A stretch of DNA of 64,000 nt, from the NCBI GenBank assembly GCA_013399115.1, contig VXAA01007265.1, positions 194,952 through 258,951 of the forward strand. The letters run 5' to 3'. Numbering within the stretch: position 1 is the first letter of the stretch; the number at the start of each line of letters is the position of its first letter. Below are positions 32,701 to 44,965 of this stretch, one piece after another. The position numbers and the translations under genes are program-made. Below the pieces are notes generated by a model. The model was given only the letters and a program-made list of their open reading frames with translations. It was not told where the DNA came from and did no database searches. This DNA comes from Anseranas semipalmata (taxonomy: Eukaryota > Chordata > Aves > Anseriformes > Anseranatidae).

Positions 32701-35257
32701 GCCTGGAAGTGGACCCGGGGTTTCTTGGAGAGGACAACACTGGGGTGGTGCTGCAGGGAGCAGATGGACCATTTCTCGCTTCCTACTAGCATGGCCTGTC
32801 TGTTCATCCCACAACATTTGACTTTTATCCATAGCATCACTGCATTGTGGGCCCAAGCCATGCCCGAGAACTATTTCACCTCTGTGCCCAGCCCTTCACG
32901 CAGAGCTGCTGCCCAGCCAGCCACCCCCAACCACCTACTCCTACCTAAGGGCAGCATTTCACAGCTAGCCCTACTGAATTACACCTTTGTGTGGATAGGG
33001 GCCGAACAGTGTCTTACACCTGGACTCAGACCTTTGGGCTTCAGCTTGACCCCTTGGGGACAACGCAGTGCAATACACAGGCATAGGAGAGATCTGTCTG
33101 AGCACATTCACTTCATTACTAAAAACACTTGATATTGGAGGCCCTGACCTCTCCCTATCTCCCCTTATTTTTCTTGCAACTGGGCGGTGTTACAGGCTAA
33201 AATCTCTTTCTTCTGTTCCACAAACCATGCTTCCAAGTAATGGCCAGTGACTTGCTTTTCTTGCGACTACCTGTGTTTGGGACCTATGTCTCTTGCTGTG
33301 TGCTCACCTGTGAGGCTACAGCTCCCATTTCAGCCAGGCTTGTTCTACCCCTTGTTCCATCAGAACAATCAGATACTTCCACCACCATTAGACTCACCCA
33401 ACGGTCAAGAGCACCATATTTGATGTCTCTAGACTGCTGTGCTGACACCTTTTAGGGATTATCCTCCATCCAGTTGTCAGGCACTTTTTCTGGGCCTGCC
33501 TGTCTGGAGTGCACTTTAATCACAGTTCTCACACATCCTGGACATGCGTCCAATATATCATGTGAAATGGAGTTCATTGATGGGTACTAGCATATTTCAC
33601 TCTTCAACATAACTTCAATATGCTTGTCAATTTTTCACTTCATGCACAGTGGCTTTAAAAATGCATTGAAACAGCTTTTAAATGATCTTAATGATGCTGT
33701 CGGCAATACCATGAACCTATATTTCCTTCTTTTCTGCACTGGTTGGATCTGCCCTGTCCATTGATGTCTGACACTTTGCAGCTTATAAAACTAAGGTATC
33801 AAAAAGATTTATCCATAACTCCTTTAAATGAACAAACAACAAACTCAGATCCTGCAAGGAACAAGACAGCTTTGCCATTAGTTTCCATTTTCACAAAAAT
33901 ACCAGGAAAAAGAGATGAGCTTGTTCTGGCAGTCAGTGTTTTTTACCTCCGTCTGGCCAGTGTCTCATGACTAACTGCTCCATACTGCTCTCACACAGTG
34001 GAGAGTATGCTGTGCTCAGTACTCCTTGCTACGCTTCAGTCTGTATCTCTCTAGGAAGTCAATAAGTCACTTTGGTAGTACTGCTCTGCTCTGCTGCAGC
34101 CCCCAGTTGTCAGCAGAGTCTCCTAGTAGAATGATATTTGGCGTTTCTGACAGATCTGAAAGAATATGTATGGACCTGTTATTACTGTCCATTGCGAAGA
34201 CATCATCAAGCTGACACGATCTCATTCCTACACAAGAACAGAGCCTGCAACCTAATGTCAAGGATTAGAGGTAATTCTGGAAAATTTCTGTACTAGTACT
34301 GCCTCACCATGTCCATTTTGTTGTTCATTCCAGCCCTCTCTCCTCAGCCCCATCCCATTCCCAAAGTGACTGAAATGACTTTTTGCAAGGCACCTGATAC
34401 ACTTTCTTCAGCTAAGCAGATAAACCTCTTTCTTGAAATGAGTATTAATAAGATCCACCAATAACAGGTGTGCTGCCTTTTTACTTTTGGTTTACAGTCA
34501 GGAGCAGCATTGATCCGGCACACGGGTAAGAGGCCAAAATGGAGAGTGGAGGAAATATTTGGTCTTAGACAAGGTTGCCTGGAGAATACAGGTAACAAGT
34601 TTCATGATTTTCTGCAGATTGAGACTGGCTGAGAGAGCAGCTGTATTACCTTGAGCTGAAAATATCTCATTGACAGTTGTAATCTGTAGACCTGTCAATT
34701 GTTCAAGCCTGTCAAGTTACACCATGTCATTTGTATTAGCTTGATATCTGGAGAGTTATCTCAGCCATTAGGAGAGGTGGTTAAATCTATGCTAGATGGT
34801 ATACATGCAACATAATATTACTGTTAGGTTGGTGATTGCTAAAAAACTTTCTGATGCTGTTTTGAGTGCCTCAATTCCCACTGAGTAGTAGGTTTTAATT
34901 TAAAATAAAAGCCATTAGCAATGCTATGTTCTGAAGTGCTCAGAAACTGGCCTTACTCATATTTTGTTTGGTTGCCAATAGCTTTAATCAGAGTTACCTT
35001 TTCTGAGTCATTGGTGTGACTAATACCCTTGTGAGGCCACCTAGAATAGACTTCCTCTGAAATAATTTGTCCTCTTCTCACTGAACTACCTCTGACCCAA
35101 AAAGACAACTTTGGTAAATCCCTTTGGTCTTCCTTTTTATCATAGTCTACATGAATAAATAAGACAGGTAAATAAATATATTAGTATGTTTCCTTGGGGC
35201 ATCATTAAGTGTTCTGCTGAAGGGAGCAGTATTTGTCATCTCTAATGCAAAATAAAA
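32701..35257. other. Non-coding DNA, no gene recognised
   Basis: The region carries several chance ORFs, one of 192 codons (32554-33132 plus) partly antisense to the CR1. A short minus frame at 34067-34261 has an odd IILLGD segment, but I could not place it. No clear LTR, SINE or RNA gene is seen. Confidence 0.5.
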
Positions 35258-35342
35258 TTAGTACAGTGACTTACCCATGCTCCCATTCTGAAGCAGTGAC
35301 AGAATTAGGATTAGGATCAATCACCTGAATCCCAATACCAAG
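35258..35342 (-). mobile_element. MIR-like SINE, reverse orientation
   Basis: ACAGTGACTTACCCATGCTC, GCAGTGACAGAATTAGGATT and AATCACCTGAATCCCAATAC follow the reverse complement of the MIR 5' half (TTGCCCA, GGCAGAGCTGGGATT, ACTCC landmarks). It is an old, AT-shifted copy. Confidence 0.7.
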
Positions 35343-36509
35343 ATTTATTCACTAAAAATAAAAAATCCCAACTTCTCTAAATCCATCACATTGGATTTTC
35401 AGATTCATTCTAATTTGGGATATTGACATAGCATTCTAAATATTCCACCCTATTAATTCCTCTCCCCCAGTACGCCTCAATTACAATATTTCCACGTGCA
35501 TGGACCATGTTATTTGTCAAAAAAAGTTTTAATTCAGCAGAATTGCAGATTGTTCCTAGGTGTAGAAAACAAAAGTGGTGTCCCACCAGTCATGGACCTT
35601 TCCTTCAGAGTCAAAAGATCTTTCTGTTCTTGGTGCAGAATGCAAGTGAAACCTTTCACTGTGGGTAGGTTATCTGGGGATTAAGGATATTTTAGGTAAT
35701 ATGATATTTGACTAGGTTCAGATTCTTTGGGAGATGGGTTTTATGTGCTAAATCCATGTCAGTCCAGTGGGTCTTGTTACAGATAGTTAAGGTGTTTGTG
35801 TACTATGAGTGGTTTGAGAATGTGTGATAGCAACCTAGTGATTCTAAGTTTTTAAACTGTTGAAAAGTTCCAGTGAACACTGTGGCCTCACTTGTCTAGT
35901 TGCTGTGATATCAAAGTTGCTCACACCTTTATGTCCAGCCATGGGTTACGACACCCATTCTCCTGGGTCTAATGACATAATTTCACAAGCATTTCTTTTA
36001 AGAGGAGTATGAAGTGAAACATCTCCTTTCCCCACATTTATGTGGGTACCAGCCAGGGGAACCAAGGGACTACTCCAGCTAAAAGTCACTTTGCTTATTT
36101 GCTGCTGTTAATCTAGCACACAAATAAAACTATTTTTGTTGGACTGGCAACTGGCCTGACAAAACCACCTGTGCAGGTAACACTGAGCTGGGGTTTGTGG
36201 GAGAGGAAGGACCAGGAGGAAGCATGATGGGGGGCAGAGGGTGACAGTCACTGAGGAAAGGTCTTCCATACTCATAAGAACAATTCAAGATTCCTTATCC
36301 TGGTGCTTTGTGAATTTAAATATTACAGCAGTTGTCTCCTGTTTTGTTTCGATATTTAAGTGATGCAGTTGCTGAAGACCATGGGCAGCATTAGTCACTG
36401 GTAGGCAGTGCAGTCTGAGAGACTGCCTTGTCATCTGAGCCATCTAAACTAACACAGCATGCGTCAGCATTTTTTTCTTTTAATACCTATTAAAATACCT
36501 TAATACTGT
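35343..36509. other. Unique AT-rich non-coding DNA
   Basis: No recognised gene or repeat. Confidence 0.5.
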
Positions 36510-36563
36510 CTTATATATATGCACATATAAGTGTATGCATGTAAATATATATATACATACATT
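36510..36563. repeat. AT-rich (TA/CATA)n low-complexity stretch
   Basis: TATATATATGCACATATAAG-type alternating sequence is able to extrude short hairpins. It is an interrupted microsatellite. Confidence 0.85.
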
Positions 36564-37513
36564 TGAAAAAGCAGTATGTCTTCTTCCTTCAACAACATTT
36601 CATCATTCAACAGAAAACTGCAGACTTGTTAACATCTAATTAAATACTTTCTGATCTAGGATTACCTATTTTTTTTCCTCTATTTAATGAGACTCCTTTA
36701 GCAAGATTTGGGAAATAGTGTTTTTTCTTTTCTTTTTGTATTTTAAGTAACCTTTTATTTCCATATGGCTTCCATGACTCAGGTTTTATCATTTATAGAT
36801 TACAGAGTCACAATTAAAGTCCTATATAAGACTAACGAGTTGAACATAGCAGAGAGAAGCAATTTTAAAAAATGAAATTCTAACTAAATTTTAAATCTGC
36901 AGAGAAGGTGTAAATTCACAATGCAATATAGATTACAAAGAGTTAATTTGTCTAATGAGTCAACTGTGAAAAATTCTGTGATGCCTGGAAAATAGAGGTT
37001 GTGTGACTTGGTGTAATCATGTCCTTCCCCACCCTCTGCTCCATCATGCCATGAAAACTGCATTATTCTTGATAATGATGTTCAATGAATTTTTTAAGGA
37101 CTCATTCTTTAAAACATAAGTTTTTTGACTGTGTATTACCCTGAATATTTTTGTGCTGTTCCTGAAGTTGCTATTCTGCAATTTTATATTTTCTGCTCTT
37201 GGTGGAAAATGTTTACCCCATTCTGGTTTATTGTTATTTTTAATAAAAATAAACACTTCTCCAGTAAATGAATATGTTTCAACAATACTAATCTAAGATG
37301 TGCTTTTCACTTTTATGTTAAACTTTCATTACCTAAGGTCAAGTAATCCTAACCAGGTGGTTACATTCCCTCTTCAGTGCAGAATGAAAGGAGGGTGTGC
37401 TGTGGCTTGAGGGTGAGATACATTTCTGATAATCTGCTCTAAGTTGATGTGTTTTCGTGAATCTATTAATTGACTTTTGGAGATTGTCAAACATCTGTTC
37501 TCTTGCTTTTGTT

Positions 37514-38162
37514 AATCATAGAATATCCTGAGTTGGAAGGGACCCACAAGGATCATCGAGTCCAACTCCTGGCTCCACACAGGACCACCCAAAAATCAGA
37601 CCTTGTGTCTGAGAGCATTGTCCAAAGGCTTCTTGAACTCCGGCAGGCTCGGTGCTGTAACCACTGCCCTAAGGAGCCTGTTCCAGTGCCCGACCACCCT
37701 CTCGGTGAAGAACCTTTTCCTAACACCCAGCCTGAACCTCCCCTGTCACAGCTCCATGCCGCTCCCTCGGGTCCTGTCCTGTCACCAGGGAACAGAGATC
37801 AGCACCTGCCCCTCCGCTCCCCTCGTGAGGAAGCTGCAGGCCGCCATGAGGCCTCCCCTCAGTCTGCTCTTCTCTGGCTGAACAAACCAAGTGACCTTAG
37901 CTGCTCCTCAAACATCTTGCCCTCTAGATGCTTCACCATCTTCGTAGCCCTCCTTTGGACACTCTCTAATAGATTTATGTCCTTTTTATATCGTGGTGCC
38001 CAGAACTGCACACAGTGCTCAAGGTGAGGATGCACCAGCACAAAGTAGAGCAGGACAATCATTCCTTTGGCAGATGGTTGAGAGGGGTCTGGCTATAAAA
38101 TCCGCTACTCTGGGGTGAATCCTGTTGGGTCCCCATGGACTTATGAATGTTCGGCTGATACA
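37514..38162 (-). mobile_element. Young CR1 LINE with internal deletion of the RT core
   Basis: The 3' UTR and the ORF2 end (37514-38066) closely match the 3.8 kb copy: minus-strand [30 protein letters not shown] and RSLGLFS are seen. Directly upstream in CR1 sense (38067-38162) the minus strand encodes PWGPNRIHPRV and [10 protein letters not shown]. These belong to the N-terminal part of the reverse-transcriptase domain, well before the catalytic motif. The segment joins straight into the C-terminal part, so the core with the F-A-D-D active site has been lost. This CR1 is 5' truncated and also internally deleted, and cannot be active. It abuts a second CR1 fragment at 38163. Confidence 0.88.
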
Positions 38163-38669
38163 ACTTTGGACACTAATAGTTTTATGTCCTTCTTATACTG
38201 CGGTGCCCAGAACTGCACACAGTACTCGAGGGGAGGCCGCACCAGCGCAGAATAGAGCGGGACAATCCCTTCCCTCGACCGGCTAGCAATGCTGTGTCTG
38301 ATGCACCCCAGGGGACAGTTGGCCCTCCTGGCTGCCAGGGCACGCTGCTGGCTCATATTCAACTTGCCATCAACCAAAACCCCCAGATCCCTCTCTGCGG
38401 GGCTGCTCTCCAGCCTCTCTTCCACCAGTCTGTCCATATATCCAGGGTTGCCCAGTCTCAGGTGCAGAATCTGGCACCTGCTCTTGTTGAACTTCACAAA
38501 ACTAGTGATTGCCCAGCACTTTAATCTGTCAGGATCTCTCTGCAAGGCCTCTCTTTCTGCAGGAAATCATCAGCTCCTCCTAATTTAGTATCATCAGTAA
38601 AGGCAACCCAATTTATCTCAGCAACAGCTCTGGGTCCACGCCAATGGTTACTAAGTGGTTGAATAGGCT
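38163..38669 (-). mobile_element. Second young CR1 fragment, RT core to C-terminus, 3' end missing
   Basis: On the minus strand from about 38669 downward the sequence encodes an eroded LFNH segment, then FTDDTKLGG (the CR1 catalytic F-A-D-D motif with T for A; codons at 38590-38601), then VKFNKSRCQILHLRLGNP, SSPAERDLGVLVDGKLN, and [20 protein letters not shown]. It stops at about 38163, in the middle of the same region already present in the neighbouring copy, so roughly 100 bp of CR1 coding sequence is present twice. Stop codons interrupt the frame between the F-T-D-D motif and the downstream part. Both fragments are in the same orientation, suggesting either two insertions or one rearranged element. 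Confidence 0.88.
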
Positions 38670-39604
38670 TTTTTATTTTTTATCTTTTTTAAATTGCAGT
38701 GGGTACAGACTAGGACAGGAAGAGGGAAAATTCTCATGAAAGTTGATGGAAATTCCTGTAGAGGGTCCCATGATGCATGAATCTCTCACTTCCCACATGT
38801 GTTGGGCTTCAACTCCCCAGGACCATGAAAATCTTCAATTTAATTTAAGAAAGGGGAAGGGGGAGTACAGCAGGGAAAAAACCTTCAGGAAAAAGCACAC
38901 ATATGACGAGCTGAGCTACTGGTTAGAGGGTACAACCGTGCTTGTTGTGCAAGTTCAGATCCTCCCCTGAGGCCTCCTAAGCCCTCTGAACCATCCACGT
39001 GAGATGGTAGGATCAAGAGCTGCTGAAATTTGAGTGCAAGTTTCACATTCCTCCTCTTTCAGACAAGCATGTATTTGTTCAGGTTGCTTTAAATTACTTT
39101 TCATTGATCTGGATGTTTCATACTCAAGCTAAAATATAAAAAGGTCACATACAGTAATTAAAAATATATTGTCCTCATGAAAATTGAAGGGGAAATTAAA
39201 GCTTTAATTAAGTCAGAACAAAATATGAAAAGCATCATTTTCCTGTACAACAGCTTTTCCTTGAATGTACTTTGCTTTAGGCACACACACTCAAGGATAT
39301 AGCAGTGCATTTATTTGCTCTTTTAAAACTGTTATTAAATATGGTACAGATTCTTTATCTCTGTGTGTAATCAGCAGAGCTTTCACCTTGTTCATCTTTG
39401 CAAAGTTTTCATTGCTGGTAATGATAAGTGAGCCAGAAGAAAATGTGATAAGATACTTTAAATTACTGTGATCTTATGAGAGTGGCACACATTTCAAAAA
39501 GGTGTGTACATGGGTTGGGACAGGTCAGTATAAAGATTTTAGTAGTGGTATGGCTATAATGGATGTGTTTAAAAACAAGTCTTGAAGGTATTTATTGCAC
39601 TATG
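38670..39604. other. AT-rich non-coding DNA
   Basis: Begins with a T-rich stretch (38670-38695) beside the CR1 edge. No gene or other repeat is recognised. Confidence 0.5.
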
Positions 39605-39660
39605 TGTTTTTTTGTTTTTTGTTTTTTGTTTTTTTGTTTTTTATATATATAACTATATAC
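39605..39660. repeat. (TTTTTTG)n and (TA)n low-complexity tract
   Basis: Several T6-7 runs separated by single G residues, followed by TATATATATA. A slippage-type repeat. Confidence 0.9.
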
Positions 39661-40638
39661 AATTTATGTCCCAGAAAGGGATGGCTTTAGTTGATGTAGG
39701 GCCTTGGACAACTATTCTGGAGTATTTTTAAACAAAATAAATTAAATTTTCCAGTCTCTACTTCTGAACCCCTGAGACTGTGTTTCCTACCTCTGACAAC
39801 CTCCAAACGTGTCATTTCTGCAAAATCAACCCCAGGCTCCTCCAGCCCTATTCCTCCTTCACTGTGTTTCACCAACAGGATATTAATACCTATGTCTACA
39901 TATTTTGTTTTAAGAAGGTCTATTGTTTTGCTTTGTCATGTCCTCAACTTCCAGTGGAAAATGGAAAAATTCACCTCACTTATGAAGGAGGTATTTTCCA
40001 AAATTAATCTTAGATGAATTTCTGAAAGCATCCCTTCTTCCTTGCCTATGACCCAGGGATAGCTGACTCCTTTTTCTTATCTAGGAATTGATTAAAGAGA
40101 ATCTGTTACTTTTATAGCTGTCAAGTGCATCTGACAATATTTTTCCTTATATTCACGTGCATGCTGCAGAGGGCAGATGCTTTTTCCTTTTGTTTTCCTG
40201 ATCTCAAATCCCCAGGAGGATAAAGAGAATTAAATAAAATGTAGAAAAACTTTAGCATCAGAGGTTTCAATATTGCTAAGGGATTTAATATATCATAATT
40301 GTTCCAGACTTTGCTGTTTCTTTGTGGATCTCTTTCTCCTTCACTATGATTAAGTTCACAGTGAAGTCTAGATAAATATGACATTTAATGCAATCCTATT
40401 CTTGCTGCTATGGAGACATGCCTCATAGAGCATGGGGTCTACGTCACTTTGGCCTACCACAACATGATAAGTTCAGCACACTTCTGCCAGATCTTCCTAG
40501 TTCCCTGTCTTGGTTGCTTATAGCTTCATACACATGTAACTATAATACTTGACAACTTTATGTGATATTTGTCATCATTAAAGCGTTTCATGCGCCTCAG
40601 TTAATGAAGTCATGTGAATGTCTTTTTAGGCAGGAAGG

Positions 40639-40712
40639 ACCCATTACAACACTGGAAAATGGGGAAATTGAGGTACAGAGATACTAAGCCCAGATCTCCC
40701 AAGGTGCTCAAG
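40639..40712 (-). mobile_element. MIR-like SINE, reverse orientation
   Basis: GGAAAATGGGGAAATTGAGG, TACAGAGATACTAAGCCC and CTCCCAAGGTGCTCAAG follow the reverse complement of the MIR core (AAATGGGGAAACTGAGGC, CAGAGA, TTGCCCAAGGT). It is an ancient fragment. Confidence 0.7.
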
Positions 40713-43465
40713 TACCTAGAAGCCTTTGTATTACGATTTGTCCAGGGGCAAACACATTTGAAAAAGTTTCTGTCTTCTCCCACAACTCTGCCTGCAGTTT
40801 GTCCTTCTCCTCAGTCACACCAATTGTGTTGTTTGTGGAGCCTTCTTGAAAGCAGGTTAGTAGCAATGTGTTGCTCAGAATATATCCTGGCCCCATCTTA
40901 AGGACTTGATAACAATGGGAGTTTTTTCTTGTCAAAGTTAGAAGCAAAACCAGGACTTTGTTCACAGGGACAGAGTGATAGTCCCTTTCAGGAGAAGCAT
41001 GTGCTCCTTGCTGTGCATTCGGAGGAGGAGACAACCTTCTGCCCTAAGGCGAAGAAAGCTTTTGTAAGGGTTAAACAAAACAAACATCCCTTTCCATTTT
41101 TATTTTTTTATTTTTTAAATCTGGATTTCTTCAGTGACTTCCTTAAGCCATGACTTCAGAAACAGGTGACAGGGAGGAATAGGTATTATTGCCTGAGATC
41201 AAAGAGAGGGCAAAAACTTTATTAACCAGCTTTGCCAGTGAAGAAATCATATTTTGGAATAATTTCAGTATAGATTAATGGGAGTTCAGTATAGAAAAAA
41301 CAGAAGGCTCTCAACCTAGACAGCATGAATGCAGATCTGTCCATATTAGGTCAACATGAATACTAAAATCACTTTGTTTTCTAGCTGTTAACAACTCTCT
41401 GCTTAGTAATTTATCAGGCTGTGATATGGGGTCCTGCACTTGACTTGCTGCTTAAGGTTGGAAATCCTTGTTCTCCAGCAAAGCAAAGGCAAACTCCCAT
41501 GGACCTAGCATGTCACACTGTGTACACTGTGGTGTCAATGTATGGAGTCAGCTTGATGCACTATTTCTTGTAATTTTTATTTCTGCCTTCCCCCTATAGC
41601 TTTTAGTAAAGGACTCGGTAATGAGGACTGAATGGCATTTATTATCCAGACAGTGTATCATGGCCAGTTAGCCTGATGGATTGGTAAGAACGTGTCTTGG
41701 CTCCATATCATTATACAATCCTTAAACAGGGAATAAAGGCTGAACTGTGACACTATGCAAGGCTTTCAGATTTACCTCGTATTGCTCATAAGGAGCACCT
41801 GCCTCCTGTGCACACTCTGTAGGGGATAGTCTTCCGCCAAGACTAGGGCTTTGCTCAGATTTCACATGCAGCAGGCATCGGTGCACTAAGGCTGTATCTG
41901 TATACAGGAGAAGGCCCAGGCAGATGCAGTTGTGCTAGTTCTTTAACTCCCTTACTTTTAAAATGTTTTAGAGGCACTTTAATTCTCTGAATAGGGAAAT
42001 CAGGGCATTTGTGCATTGCTATTTAAGCCTTAGGACATACCAGGACTTACCTCTAGATTGGTTCATCTGCTTCATATCCCAAGTCCTAGTAATTTGGATT
42101 TCTTTCTTTCTCCTGGAGCTCTAGCTGCAGTCAAAGACTTGCCAATCTTCTGTAAGAGCTGAGGTCTGTCTTTTAATGGTGTCTGAACAAGACACTTGTC
42201 TTCCCGCAAAAACACCGCGGGCATCTCTTGCCAAATTAAAGCCCTGGTGGCATGGACAGTTACTGCATCAGGAAAAACCTCAAGGAATGTTTATTTCTGC
42301 AAGTGGGTGATGCAAAAGGACTGTAAGAGCAAACTGATAGCAACAACTCAGTGACTTCTGTCAAGTGAAAGAAAAATGTGCTTTGACCCTTTGGGAAATA
42401 CATTTGGACATAGCTAGTCATAGAATATTTAAAGGAGCCTTGGGGAGAACTTCTGGTGAGAGAGTTTAGTTTGCAGCCACTACCTGTGGTAGCCGCGAGC
42501 TGTCGCATTCATTTTTCCTCTCTGGGGGAGAAGAAAACTATGCCTGTTTTCAGTGACGATGGGGGCTTGCTGTAAAACAACTTTCTCTGTGACTGTTGTG
42601 CTGTATTTGTGGGGAGGCAAAACTGAGCAAATCAGACTTGTTTACAACAAATAGTACTTGCTCCTTGGAGGTTGTCGTGATGCAGCTTTCCCAGTTCAAA
42701 ATGATGCTAATTGGCTCCCACCTAGCCACCAAAGGGAGGCTCTGTGATTTCAGATATGTCACCTGCTGGAAATGACTAGAAGCCTGCAAATGTATTCAAT
42801 TCCTCAGGGAGTGGTTTTTATCCTTTTAAATGAGTTTTTGTGTGAACAGGTATTTGATAGAATATCCCCGGTGTAAGATAAATAGTTTCCCTGAGTTCAG
42901 GACTAATTATCCTCAGGGACACAACAGACCGAACAGCTAGATGAGCCAGAAATAAAATGGTATCTTGTGGCTATAGTGGGAAGTAGGCAGTTACACTCCT
43001 ACCATACATGATTAGATGGCTATCAAGCTTGTTATTGTAGGAGAGGAAATGACCGGCTTTCTCATACAGAGCCTCCACAAATAACAAAGTACATGTGCAC
43101 TGCAGCAGCACTCTCTCTCTGTCATGTATAGGCAGATGTACAGCACCAGTAGCCATTGCCGGTCGTACATATTTCCGACCAAACATGTTTATAGGCCACA
43201 GCCAAACAGGGAACTTTCTGTGCATGTAGTGGTGCACGTTTGTCATGTTTACATAACATCCATATTTAAAATATGTGTATCTTACTGAAGAATAAGACAG
43301 AATGCTTTAGTTCTCCCCTACAAATCCAGGAATAAAATCAGTTTTTGTCATGTTTGCCCAGTGCACAAGATCTTTTTCTGTTTTCTTTATCACTTCAGTT
43401 TTTCTCAGTTATTTTTCACTGACACTTAGTTCAATGTTTGAGGCTCCAGGTTGTGACTGGAGGCT
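40713..43465. other. Unique non-coding DNA
   Basis: No recognised gene or transposon. Short ORFs only. Confidence 0.5.
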
Positions 43466-43511
43466 AAGGGGTGAATGCGTGTTAAAATAAGGGGTGAATG
43501 CGTGTTAAAAT
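43466..43511. repeat. Exact 23-bp tandem duplication
   Basis: The 23-bp unit beginning AAGGGGTGAATGCGTG occurs twice head to tail (43466-43488, 43489-43511) with no mismatch. Perfect identity means it is young or gene-converted. No target-site or transposon context is seen. Confidence 0.95.
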
Positions 43512-43595
43512 TGCTCCTGTAGTCTGAACAAAACCAACCAGATATCTCATGAGAATTCAAGGAAAAGTTAAATCTTGCAGCTTTCGGTTAAGGTG

Positions 43596-43624
43596 TTTTT
43601 TTTTTTTTTTNTTTTTTTTTTTTT
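43596..43624. repeat. Poly(T) tract with one unknown base
   Basis: About 28 T residues with a single N at 43611, then a C-run. The N probably reflects uncertain homopolymer length. Confidence 0.95.
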
Positions 43625-44439
43625 CCCCCCTCAGCCAAAGCTCCCATTAAAGCCAGCTATAGTTTTGCCTGAATAAGGACTGCAAGACCTAGCCAAATTT
43701 TGCAGGATAAAAAGTTCATCTGCTCTTTAAACTCCGGATAAGCATCTGAACTCACTGCCACAGTCCCAAATTAGATCATTCCCAGCACAAGCTTTGCTCC
43801 AGGAGAAACCTTGCCAGGCCACGCTGCTGGGGGCAAAGGCTTCCCCAGGGTCTGCGGGGGCAGGGTCCGTGCCAAGGTCCCTGGCTGGGCAGGCCTGGGG
43901 GGCACCGCCACCTCACAGCTGCGGAGAGGGCAGAGGGAGGTGGAGAGGTGCACAGCATGGGTCTGAAGCCTGTGGTTGACCATACCGGCCAGGATTTGCT
44001 GTGTGTCACATTGACCACAAGTGTTGTGGCATCTTCCCCAGGCAAAGCGTTGTGGTGTGCATCCTGGAGGTGACAAATGTACAGATCATTGCAGCTTGGG
44101 AGGAATGGGTGCAAGCTCTTGGCTGGCTGAAGGCACGTCTGGCTGACACTGCTATTTATATCTGGGGGAGACAGAGTGTAACAGCACACAGAGCCTGCGT
44201 GTAGCTAGCTCTAACTGTTTGAAGGGCACATGCCTTCAGCGGAGAGGGCAGTTTGTCTCAGCTCTTCTGGGTGCAGCTCTGAACTCTCCCTTTTCTCACC
44301 AGCCGGGGTGATCCTCCCCCTGCCTCCCAGGGTAGAGCGAGTACTTCAGCAACACATTTCTCTAAAAGACTATTTGGAAGTGTTTATTGCTGAAGTTGCC
44401 AAATAAAGAAACAGAAAAAGGAGAGAAGTCCCAGCTCTA
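43625..44439. other. Unique DNA, moderately GC-rich
   Basis: No recognised gene. The overlapping frames at 43771-44189 minus lack domains. Confidence 0.45.
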
Positions 44440-44690
44440 GCCAATGGCTTCATGCTCAGAACGGTATTTTAACCAACTGTTGAGTCCGAGTGCTCGCAGT
44501 GCCCTTGAGCGTAAGGCGTGCTGGGGAGGTGTGAGAGCAGGTCTTGCCTGGCGGAAGGAGTGTCCCTTTCTGCGGGGTCCCTCCAGGCCCTCGAGGCAGT
44601 GCCGTCAACAGGAGTGGAGGAGCTGCCTCCCAGCAGCCCAAGAATCCCTAAATTTTAAGGCGAGCGTTGTGAATGCGGAGGTGGCATTCA
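44440..44690. promoter_or_regulatory. CpG-rich stretch
   Basis: About 12 CpG in 235 bases at roughly 55 percent GC, the only such stretch in the AT-rich right half of the window. It passes directly into AT-rich unique DNA (44690-44960). The combination may be regulatory. No ORF in it is recognisable. Confidence 0.3.
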
Positions 44691-44965
44691 TAAATTACAA
44701 TTCTCTAACCAGGGTGCCTGTGACTTGTGCCTTCACATATTGCAGTCGCAAAGCTATGAATTTTCTGATTTTTGTCACACTCTGATAAGATTAAAAAAAC
44801 ACAGTTATATTCGATCCCGCTGACTGAGTTGCAGAAGTAATTTCTCATTCAATTGAAATCTAAAACTTCGGAGATTTCACGTCCACTGGGATGGAAAGTA
44901 ATTTATCAATTCCCATTAGCTTCAGCCACCAATCAGGGAAGTTTTTATTTTCATTTTAGCAAAAA
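44690..44965. promoter_or_regulatory. Candidate conserved non-coding block
   Basis: Repeat-free sequence with a GATA-type CTGATAAGA (44782-44790), an inverted CAATTGAAAT segment, GACTGAGTTGC (44823-44833), CCAATCAGG (CCAAT box, 44930-44938) and several TAAT/ATTA cores. It looks like a vertebrate enhancer-type block by composition and motif density only. Confidence 0.22.

Noticed and set aside
32554..33132. 192-codon plus-strand ORF
   Set aside because: Begins antisense within an old CR1 and has no domain; treated as chance.
34067..34261. Minus-strand frame with an IILLGD segment, faintly like the L-x-G-D motif of LINE endonucleases
   Set aside because: The other endonuclease motifs are absent and the frame is short; similarity is too weak.
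38141..38545. 134-codon minus ORF as a host gene
   Set aside because: It is CR1 ORF2 sequence.
42416..42440. TCATAGAATATTT resembling a CR1 3' end
   Set aside because: No CR1 body follows; only a short match.
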